From an uncultured Lachnospiraceae bacterium (GTDB lineage: Bacteria > Bacillota > Clostridia > Lachnospirales > Lachnospiraceae): DNA of 34,054 bases. Numbering within the stretch: the stretch's first letter is position 1; each line of letters opens with the position of its first letter. Positions 23,952 to 30,642 of the stretch are shown piece after piece. The notes under the pieces were generated by a model, which saw nothing but the letters and a program-made list of their open reading frames with translations, was not told the DNA's origin and made no database searches. The position numbers were made by a program, and so were the translations under genes. Location: positions 1 to 34,054 of the forward strand of contig CAMQTN010000029.1 in the NCBI GenBank assembly GCA_947037115.1. The letters run 5' to 3'.

Positions 23952-23991
23952 ACAAAATGAAGCGGCCAAGCGACTGGCCGCTTCATTTTGT
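23952..23991. terminator. 17-bp perfect hairpin closing the AT-rich block
   Basis: Arms 23952-23968 and 23975-23991 are perfectly complementary around a 6-base loop, with AAAA at the outer left and TTTT at the outer right. It can end transcription from both sides. It begins 1 base after the last stop codon of the decayed YdcF region. Confidence 0.8.
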
Positions 23992-24189
23992 ATTGTACCC
24001 GATGATATTCAGGATATGTCCTGCTCTTATACTGGCGATAATCCAAGAAATGTCCAAGATAAAAGAAAGGTATCTGCATCCTTGTGTCATGCGAGCAAAG
24101 GAAGTATAATAGGTCTTGCTAAAATGCTTCGTGTTTGATGTTGCGTGTATGACAGTCATTTTGTTTTGAAATAGGAAGCTCTATAAAAC
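23992..24189. other. Intergenic stretch with no recognisable gene
   Basis: The plus-strand frame from 23872 stays open to 24138, but the product after the hairpin has no recognisable family and no start site. A short CAGGA-TATG-TCCTG inverted repeat occurs near 24011. Base composition changes on either side, so this stretch probably holds the boundary between two separately acquired segments. Confidence 0.4.
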
Positions 24190-24221
24190 TTGACGGAATT
24201 TTGACATTCTCTCTATATAAT
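24190..24221 (+). promoter_or_regulatory. Promoter A of the lipoprotein/ABC module: TTGAC repeats plus TATAAT
   Basis: TTGAC at 24190-24194 and 24201-24205 are direct repeats 11 bases apart. TATAAT (24216-24221) begins 15 bases after the start of the second repeat. The same block occurs at 26235-26266. The spacing fits an OmpR-family regulator bound over the -35 region. Confidence 0.75.
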
Positions 24222-24243
24222 GAAAAAGACTGGAGGTGTCCGC

Positions 24244-24918
24244 ATGACATATAGAATTTTAATCGTTGATGACGAACCAATCCTGACCGAATTGCTTTCC
24301 TCCCATTTGCAGGATCACGGCTATACGGTTTCCGTAGCCAATAGCAGCGATGAAGCCCTGGAAAAGCTGAATACAAAGCCAAATCTCATCCTTCTGGACA
24401 TCAATATGCCGGGGATGGACGGGCTGGAGCTATGCAAGGCCATTCGGAATCATATCGTCTGCCCCATCCTGTTCCTGACGGCGCGGATCACAGAGCAGGA
24501 TAAGGTCAACGGCCTGCGGGCCGGAGGGGACGACTATATCACCAAGCCCTTCGGCTTGCAGGAATTGATTGCCCGCATTGAGGCTCATCTGCGCCGGGAC
24601 GAGCGGAATAACCGCCCGCCGGAAGTCGTGACCTCCCAGGGGCTGATTATCAATCTCTCAGACAGAAAAGTGTTTTGGAACGAACAGGAGCTTTCTTTTT
24701 CAAAGAGGGAATTTGACATCATCGAATTTCTGTCCTCTAACCCGAATCAGGTTTTTGACAAAGAGCGTATCTATGAGGCGGTATGGGGCTATGACGCAGA
24801 GGGCGACAGCAGTGTGATCAAAGAACATATCCGCAAAATCCGTGCAAAGCTCATGCAGGCCAGTGGGAGTGAGTACATCGAGACAGTTTGGGGGATGGGC
24901 TACCGATGGAAAAAGTAA
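24244..24918 (+). CDS. OmpR-family response regulator of the lipoprotein/ABC module
   Basis: GGAGGTG lies 5 bases before ATG 24244, giving 224 residues. The receiver domain has DDE at 9-11, phospho-acceptor Asp52 in LLDINMP and TKPF near 101; the winged helix ends YIETVWGMGYRWKK. It resembles regulators of lantibiotic and glycopeptide responses. The kinase gene overlaps its 3' end by 13 bases. It is the natural candidate for binding the TTGAC repeats before its own gene and before the first lipoprotein gene. Confidence 0.93.
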   Translation: MTYRILIVDDEPILTELLSSHLQDHGYTVSVANSSDEALEKLNTKPNLILLDINMPGMDGLELCKAIRNHIVCPILFLTARITEQDKVNGLRAGGDDYITKPFGLQELIARIEAHLRRDERNNRPPEVVTSQGLIINLSDRKVFWNEQELSFSKREFDIIEFLSSNPNQVFDKERIYEAVWGYDAEGDSSVIKEHIRKIRAKLMQASGSEYIETVWGMGYRWKK

Positions 24919-26183
24919 AAAGAAAATCACTGAAACGCTCTTTCATGAAAGCTGTGGGAATTACAATGTTGATTGTGTTCCTGCTCAGCGCCCTCACAAT
25001 TTTTATTTGTTACCGGCTCCAAAAGTACATTCTTCCCGATTCTAACGAGGTCTGGCTGATACAGCAGACAACAGCGCCAGACGGTACAGTTACAGAGGCA
25101 AAGCAAAGATATTACCTTGACCAGCCATCGCCGTTTAGCCGACTGTTCGCAGACGGTCAAGAACACAATGAGATGCAGGAACAGACGAATTATATCATTG
25201 AACGCATTGAATCCAGCTACTCCATGCTTTCCTCTAAAGCGAGAACGGCCTACCGCGCTTCGCAGATTTGTATGGTGTTACTGCCATTCCTGTTTGCTGT
25301 GCTTGGAATTACTTTGTGCGCGTGGTGGTTTTATCATAAGGTGCTGGAGCCGCCAATCACTGTCCTGATGGACGCCACCACCCACATTGGGGACCGGGAT
25401 TTGAACTTTCAGATTACCTTTGATGGGCAGGATGAATTGAGCCAGCTCTGTACCGCCTTTGAGAAAATGCGGCAGACCCTATATGAAAACAACCGTCAGA
25501 TGTGGAGTATGTTGGAGGAACGCCGTGCATTGCAGGCATCCGTGGCCCACGATCTGCGTAACCCCATCGCCATTATGACCGGCTATGTGGAATATTTGCA
25601 GGAGAATAGCCAGGGCGGAACCTTGACAGATGAGAAATTAGAAAAGGCGCTTTCTCATCTTGGCATTACCGCAGAGCGCATGGGCCGCTATACCGATACC
25701 ATGCGTGACCTGGGCGCTATCGAAGAAACAGAAGTCCATCGCAGGGAAGTGGAACTTCCTGATTTTTTACAGCACATGGCGGATTCTCTATCTATCCTGT
25801 TTCAGAATACCGAGGTGCGTTTTTCCTGTGACTTTTATGTGCCGAAGGGCAGGGCTGTCTTTGATGGGGAGCTGTTGTACCGTGTTCTGGAAAACCTGAT
25901 CTCCAATGCCCTCCGTTTTGCGGAGCATCAAATTGAGCTTGTTTTTTACATGGAGCATGGAACGCTGTCGGCCACCGTGACAGATGATGGACCGGGCTTT
26001 TCAGAAAAGCTACTGCGAAAGAAAACCGCCCTGTTCTACACCGAAGATACCTCCGGCAAGCACCTGGGTCTGGGGCTTGCGGTGAGCCGGGTGCTGTGCC
26101 AGAAGCATGGGGGAACCATAGAACTGTCAAATCAATCGCCTCACGGAGCCTGCGTAAAAGCCACTATCACCATCAAGCAATAA
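24906..26183 (+). CDS. Membrane sensor histidine kinase of the lipoprotein/ABC module
   Basis: From ATG 24906 the protein is 425 residues. Two membrane helices (about 14-37 and 118-143) enclose an outside domain of about 80 residues, which could bind a peptide ligand directly. A HAMP-like linker (about 145-195) leads to HisKA with His215 in SVAHDLRNPIAIMTGY. The ATPase domain has NLISNALRF, DDGPGFSEK and HLGLGLAVS. The outside domain sets it apart from the BceS-like kinase at 18922. It is coupled to the regulator, and a strong terminator follows. Confidence 0.92.
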   Translation: MEKVKRKSLKRSFMKAVGITMLIVFLLSALTIFICYRLQKYILPDSNEVWLIQQTTAPDGTVTEAKQRYYLDQPSPFSRLFADGQEHNEMQEQTNYIIERIESSYSMLSSKARTAYRASQICMVLLPFLFAVLGITLCAWWFYHKVLEPPITVLMDATTHIGDRDLNFQITFDGQDELSQLCTAFEKMRQTLYENNRQMWSMLEERRALQASVAHDLRNPIAIMTGYVEYLQENSQGGTLTDEKLEKALSHLGITAERMGRYTDTMRDLGAIEETEVHRREVELPDFLQHMADSLSILFQNTEVRFSCDFYVPKGRAVFDGELLYRVLENLISNALRFAEHQIELVFYMEHGTLSATVTDDGPGFSEKLLRKKTALFYTEDTSGKHLGLGLAVSRVLCQKHGGTIELSNQSPHGACVKATITIKQ

Positions 26184-26193
26184 TTCGTCCCTC

Positions 26194-26228
26194 CAAAATG
26201 CCGCCCAAATTTTTGGGGCGGCATTTTG
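26194..26228. terminator. Bidirectional terminator after the kinase gene
   Basis: Arms 26194-26206 and 26216-26228 are perfect 13-bp complements flanked by A and T runs, around a 9-base loop. It separates the regulator/kinase unit from the lipoprotein/ABC unit, which therefore needs its own promoter. Confidence 0.9.
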
Positions 26229-26234
26229 AATTTC

Positions 26235-26266
26235 TTGACCGAATTTTGACTTTTGCCTGCTATGCT
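26235..26266 (+). promoter_or_regulatory. Promoter B of the lipoprotein/ABC module: the same TTGAC repeats
   Basis: TTGAC repeats at 26235-26239 and 26246-26250 are 11 bases apart, and TATGCT (26261-26266) begins 15 bases after the second. The 16-base block TTGAC[C/G]GAATTTTGAC differs from that at 24190 by one base, and the distance to the -10 is identical. The poorer -10 suggests stricter dependence on the regulator here. Confidence 0.75.
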
Positions 26267-26294
26267 TAGTCCATCAAAACAAAGGAGGCTATTT

Positions 26295-27347
26295 ATGCGA
26301 AAACGATTGATTGTTGTTCCCCTGATATGCGGCGCTCTTTTATCCCTCGCCGCCTGCGGGAACTACTCCATTCCGGACAGTACACCCCCGCCGTCACAGT
26401 CTGCCGCTGCAAACCCGTTTGAGGCAGTAGAGGACGAGGCCGGATTTCTGGCAACGCTAACACACGGGGCCGCTTCACCTGACTTCTCCGAAAGCGGAGA
26501 ACGTCTGCCATTTGCGTATGACGGTGGCGAGTTTCAGCTTGCGTATCAGTATTCTGTTACCGGCAAGTTGGATGCCGTTGGATTTCTCCTGTTTCTGGAT
26601 GGCAAACCGCAGCCCTACAAAGTGAACGATGCCGCAGCGGAGTATGAGTATTGCCACAGCTTTGCCGCAGGGGAGGATCAGAATTTTTCCTTTCTCTTTG
26701 AACCTGTGACCGGCAGTGTCGGTGATACGCTGACCTTGACAGTGGTAAGCATCACAAACCCGGACTTCCAGCCGGATATGGACTCCACCTCTGGCTATGG
26801 CGGGTATCATAAGTGCTTAGAATATCGGGCTCAATTGCAATTTACCGAAAGTGCTTCTCCTGATATTCCGTTTCAGGCAAAAGGTGCGGATGTTTTTTCC
26901 AATGTGGCTATACAGGAAGAAAAAATCACATCCGCATACATAGAAAAAACGCTCAGACAGAATGGCTGGGATGGCGTGACTATGGATGATCTGAATCAGG
27001 GTGTTTACTATACGGCAGATTTCAACGGCAGCATTGTGTACGACAATTTTTGCCTTTCTGATTCTGATGAAGTTGCTTTTCGCTATACAATATGTGGAAT
27101 CCCCGGCGCCGAATATGATCTTTCCTTTTTCATTGATCATCAACCGGTCTGCTTAGACAATGAGCTTTCTTATCATGTTGCCTTATCGAAAGGCAGCCGA
27201 TGGGTGTTTGAAATAGCATTTGACACCTCGAAAATGGATTCTTTCCAAACATTCTACGTGATGGCTGTATCTAAAAACAGCGGTAATGATGTTCTGCCGG
27301 TGTTAAAAAGCAGCTCAATTTTACTATACAAGGAGAACGAACAATGA
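26295..27347 (+). CDS. Lipoprotein of unknown family in an immunity-like ABC operon
   Basis: AAAGGAGG lies 6 bases before ATG 26295; the protein is 350 residues. The N-terminus is a lipoprotein signal (basic MRKR, hydrophobic core, lipobox LAAC with Cys21), followed by a Pro/Ser-rich tether and a soluble domain rich in aromatic and acidic residues. Two similar-looking halves may exist (FAYDGGEFQLAYQYSVTG near 80, YTADFNGSIVYDNFCLSD near 240). No known domain is recognised. Position first in the operon with a second lipoprotein and ABC genes recalls NisI/SpaI-type immunity lipoproteins, but no sequence match is claimed. It ends in an ATGA overlap with the next gene. Confidence 0.8.
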   Translation: MRKRLIVVPLICGALLSLAACGNYSIPDSTPPPSQSAAANPFEAVEDEAGFLATLTHGAASPDFSESGERLPFAYDGGEFQLAYQYSVTGKLDAVGFLLFLDGKPQPYKVNDAAAEYEYCHSFAAGEDQNFSFLFEPVTGSVGDTLTLTVVSITNPDFQPDMDSTSGYGGYHKCLEYRAQLQFTESASPDIPFQAKGADVFSNVAIQEEKITSAYIEKTLRQNGWDGVTMDDLNQGVYYTADFNGSIVYDNFCLSDSDEVAFRYTICGIPGAEYDLSFFIDHQPVCLDNELSYHVALSKGSRWVFEIAFDTSKMDSFQTFYVMAVSKNSGNDVLPVLKSSSILLYKENEQ

Positions 27348-28555
27348 AGAAATATTGGACTATCATTTTTACCCTGCTTCTTGCAGTTGCTCTTTCCGCC
27401 TGTGGTAGAGAGACAGATACCGATACGCCATACGGTACTACTTCCGGCACAGATTCGCAGCAGAACTCTATATCTACTACGCAGTCCCCGCAGGTGCAGG
27501 AAGAATCGGATGCTGGTTCTTATCCCCATGATTATGTGCAGGGAAAGTTTGATGCTTCCCTGTTTGCTGGAAAATTAAAAAGCTGTGCGTATGCTGGAGA
27601 TGACAAAATAATCGTTCTTTCAGACAAGCTATACCTTTATGACACGCAAAGTGGTGTCGTATTGGCTGAAACAGAACCTCCTTTAGAGTTTTTTGAAGTA
27701 TCTGCATTTGAAGGCGGATACTTGCTGACGGGATTTTCATCGAATGGAGCCACAGCCTATTTTTACGATGAGAACCTTTCTTTGACAAAAGAGATTATAA
27801 CAATGGATTTGCTGGAAGAAGATTTTGTAACAATGGAGTCCGGTATTGCCATCTCTTCTGATGGGAAGAAACTTGCCCTTGCAGGGACGAACGGTCTTTA
27901 TGTGTATGATTTGGAAAACGAAAGTACCGAGAGGCTGCTTGTTCAGGGAGATCGTTTTGCGGCCGACAGCATGGAAATTACTTTTTTCAACAGTGTGACA
28001 TTCCTATGTGAAAATACGCAAATTGCATACTGTGGCCGAGGGCGCTCTATCTCTGATACAGCAAACGATGAGTCGTTTTCCATCTGTGGTACAGTTGCGG
28101 TCAATGGAGACCACCTTAACATTGCCAAACCATCCGATTATGTAATGAACGACATACAGAATCGCGGCAATCGAATTTTTATGCCGCAGGAAATTTCAGA
28201 ACCGGGAGATTTCTGGAAAAATAACGCCTCTTTGAGATGGCTTGATTCTAAAACAGGCCAAGAAAACCAATTTGCTTTTTCATCCAGCGATGAAGGCTGT
28301 GAAGGTGTCTATAGCTCAGAACAAGGAACCTATGCTGCTACCGCTGTTTTGGGAGAAAGCCTGATAATTCGGATTTACGAGGTCAGTTCCGGGAGTCTGA
28401 TTCATACGGAGGAAATTGAAAATCCTGATAAAACCTACTTTTATCGGATTCCACAAATCTATCTGTTTGATAATTCCAAAACTGCTCTCGTTCTCCTCGG
28501 CGGTGGCATTCAGGAACTGGATACATTGGTGTCCACATTTACATTTGGAGAATAA
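27344..28555 (+). CDS. Lipoprotein with beta-propeller-like outer domain
   Basis: The 403-residue protein has a signal peptide with lipobox LSAC (Cys20), a Thr/Ser/Gln-rich tether (21-65), and a domain made of repeated strands such as DDKIIVLSDKLYLYDTQSG, AISSDGKKLALAGTNGLYVYDLE and SLIIRIYEVSSGSLIHTEEI, as in WD40/YVTN-type propellers. It is anchored on the outer face of the membrane. It overlaps the preceding lipoprotein gene by 4 bases and is followed 1 base later by the ABC ATPase gene. It is more AT-rich by eye than the ABC genes. It could bind the peptide substrate or shield the cell-wall target. Confidence 0.8.
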   Translation: MKKYWTIIFTLLLAVALSACGRETDTDTPYGTTSGTDSQQNSISTTQSPQVQEESDAGSYPHDYVQGKFDASLFAGKLKSCAYAGDDKIIVLSDKLYLYDTQSGVVLAETEPPLEFFEVSAFEGGYLLTGFSSNGATAYFYDENLSLTKEIITMDLLEEDFVTMESGIAISSDGKKLALAGTNGLYVYDLENESTERLLVQGDRFAADSMEITFFNSVTFLCENTQIAYCGRGRSISDTANDESFSICGTVAVNGDHLNIAKPSDYVMNDIQNRGNRIFMPQEISEPGDFWKNNASLRWLDSKTGQENQFAFSSSDEGCEGVYSSEQGTYAATAVLGESLIIRIYEVSSGSLIHTEEIENPDKTYFYRIPQIYLFDNSKTALVLLGGGIQELDTLVSTFTFGE

Positions 28556-28556
28556 C

Positions 28557-29444
28557 ATGGAGATCACATTTGAAAGCGTATCAAAGCAATACAAGAGCAA
28601 ATATGCGCTGAAAAACTTCACCGCCACATTGAGCGAAGGTGTGTACGGTTTGCTGGGTGAAAACGGGGCCGGGAAAACCACGCTCATCAATATCTTTGTG
28701 GGCATCCTGCGTGGGGACAGCGGCACAATCCAGGTGGACGGCCAGGACGTGAGGACGCTGGGTAAAGCGTTCCTGTCCCAAATCGGCTATATGCCGCAGT
28801 ATCCTATCTTCTATCGGGATTTTACCGTCAAGGATTTTCTGCTCTATATGTGTGCGCTGAAAGACATTCCCACCCATGAAACGCAAGGCCGGGTTTCGGA
28901 GCTACTTGCCACGGTAAATCTGACGGACGCTCAGGACAAGAAAATCGGTGCGCTCTCCGGCGGTATGCGCCAGCGCGTCGGCATTGTGCAGGCCATGCTG
29001 TCTGACCCCAAAATTCTGATCCTGGACGAGCCTACCGCCGGTCTTGACCCCAGCGAGAGGATACGGTTTCGGAATCTGATCTCCCGGTTTGCCCAGGGCC
29101 GGACGATCCTGCTGGCAACCCACATCGTTTCCGATGTTGAGTGCATCGCGCGGGAAATCCTGCTGCTGAAACAGGGGACGCTGCTCATGCAGGGAACACC
29201 CGCCGCACTGGAGCGGAACATTGACGGTAAGGTGTGGAATGTGACTGCCGGAGCCGAGGATGCCGCGCTGCTGACCGATATGTACTGTGTCAGTAACATG
29301 AAACAGGAGGGGAAACATTTTACGCTCCGCATCGTGGAGGATGGACGCCCGATCAAGGCCGCACAGTCTGTCCAGCCCAACCTGGAGGATGTGTTCTTAT
29401 ACTATTGCAGGGGGGAGCGCCATGATACGTCTGATACGGTATGA
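28557..29444 (+). CDS. ABC transporter ATPase of the lipoprotein/ABC module
   Basis: The start at 28557 has GGAG 6 bases upstream, giving 295 residues; the open frame extends further upstream only as an overlap with the lipoprotein gene. Walker A GENGAGKT is at 34-41, signature LSGGMRQRVGIVQAML, Walker B ILILDEPTAGLDP, and the switch histidine is in LLATHIVSD. The C-terminal 80 residues form the added domain seen in ABC-2 type exporter ATPases. It overlaps the first permease gene by 23 bases. The 5' fragment at 16417-16515 belongs to the same family. Confidence 0.94.
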   Translation: MEITFESVSKQYKSKYALKNFTATLSEGVYGLLGENGAGKTTLINIFVGILRGDSGTIQVDGQDVRTLGKAFLSQIGYMPQYPIFYRDFTVKDFLLYMCALKDIPTHETQGRVSELLATVNLTDAQDKKIGALSGGMRQRVGIVQAMLSDPKILILDEPTAGLDPSERIRFRNLISRFAQGRTILLATHIVSDVECIAREILLLKQGTLLMQGTPAALERNIDGKVWNVTAGAEDAALLTDMYCVSNMKQEGKHFTLRIVEDGRPIKAAQSVQPNLEDVFLYYCRGERHDTSDTV

Positions 29445-30642
29445 ATTTATCAAGCAGTTCTGTAAACGCTCCATCCTGGCGCTCTTTGTGGTGTTCAGCC
29501 TCGCCAACCTGTTCAAAATCTATGGCGAATACAAATCCTATTCCTATTTGACGGATGGGAGCGGAGAGCGGAGCTGGCACACGCTTCATTGGCAGCTCTA
29601 TGAGGAATACCAGGGAGAGATCACCCCGGAGAAGGTGGAACGCCTGCTTGCCGTGTATGCGCCTCTTGTGGAGGCCACATCGGATATGACCGCAAGCACA
29701 GCCACCGATGACCCCAACACTATGACCGGGAACCTGTATAGCGACAGGAACCTGCTGGACAGGTATTTTGTGCAGCCCATGCAGTATTTCTATGAGTACA
29801 GCAGCCGGTCGGAACAAGTGGCAAATAGAGCGCGGCAAAGCGCCGCGCTCTATGGGGAACAGGGAGCGGTCTACCAGCAGAGGGAGAGCGGCGCGATCTA
29901 TAACCTTTATGCTGGCCGCACCATCCCCGCCTTTGCCTACCGGGAAATGTGCAATTACTATCTGAACTATGATTTTTCCATTGTCCTGACCCTCCTGCTC
30001 TGCCTCTATGGGATTATTGGAACCTTTGTGAGCGAAAGGGAAACGCAGATGGATATGCTGCTGCTGGTAAGTCCGGGCGGCGGCAGAAAAACAGCCCTGG
30101 CGAAAATCATTGCGGCCACCCTGTTTCTGTTCCTGACCTCGCTGTGGTTTTCTCTCCTTGACCTGATTGGCTTTGCGGTCTCCTTTCAGACCTTGGAAGG
30201 GTTGGCTCTGCCGGTGTTCGCAATTCCGAACTTTGCGGAGGCATCCGTCAATCTCAGCATTTTCCAGTATGTCCTCCTGTCTGCGGCGCTCAAATGTGCT
30301 GGCGCATGGGTGATCGGGATGCTCTGGCTGTTGGTTTCGATGTTCTGGAAAAATGCCCTGCTCCCCTTTGTCATCGACTTTGCCCTGTGTATGGCGCTGA
30401 TCGTCAGCGGAGCCGCCTGCGCCTACTCCAATTTCTTCTGGACAAAGGTGCTGAACCCTTATTCTCTGCTGACAAACCGTGTTCTCTTGGGCAAAACGGA
30501 GTTTGTAAACCTGGGCGGATTCCCCGTCCTGACTTGGCAGGCCGCAATATGGTTTGCTCTGACCGCGGGCCTTGCGGTTGCTGTTATGATTTATTTTTTG
30601 TCAGCGGAAAACTGTCACCGCTGTGTTCGGAGGGCAAAATGA
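29422..30642 (+). CDS. ABC-2 type permease 1 with large outer loop
   Basis: From ATG 29422 (GGGGGAG upstream) the protein is 406 residues. It has an N-terminal helix (about 17-34), an extracytoplasmic segment of about 160 residues rich in Tyr, Glu and Arg, then five or so helices (about 192-210, 235-262, 286-312, 318-345, 375-398). It shares the opening pattern of a basic helix plus a long loop with the second permease, so the two probably form a heterodimer served by one ATPase. It overlaps both neighbours (the ATPase gene by 23 bases, the next permease by an ATGA). Confidence 0.87.
   Translation: MIRLIRYEFIKQFCKRSILALFVVFSLANLFKIYGEYKSYSYLTDGSGERSWHTLHWQLYEEYQGEITPEKVERLLAVYAPLVEATSDMTASTATDDPNTMTGNLYSDRNLLDRYFVQPMQYFYEYSSRSEQVANRARQSAALYGEQGAVYQQRESGAIYNLYAGRTIPAFAYREMCNYYLNYDFSIVLTLLLCLYGIIGTFVSERETQMDMLLLVSPGGGRKTALAKIIAATLFLFLTSLWFSLLDLIGFAVSFQTLEGLALPVFAIPNFAEASVNLSIFQYVLLSAALKCAGAWVIGMLWLLVSMFWKNALLPFVIDFALCMALIVSGAACAYSNFFWTKVLNPYSLLTNRVLLGKTEFVNLGGFPVLTWQAAIWFALTAGLAVAVMIYFLSAENCHRCVRRAK

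Noticed and set aside
24001..24138. Open frame continuing past the 17-bp hairpin
   Set aside because: The frame runs through both arms of the hairpin and yields no family-like sequence, so it is probably non-coding.
28416..28556. Upstream extension of the ABC ATPase frame
   Set aside because: The extension overlaps the lipoprotein gene in another frame. ATG 28557 has a proper ribosome binding site and starts the domain.
30294..30638. Upstream extension of the second permease frame
   Set aside because: It overlaps the first permease; the ATGA-coupled ATG at 30639 begins a typical permease N-terminus.
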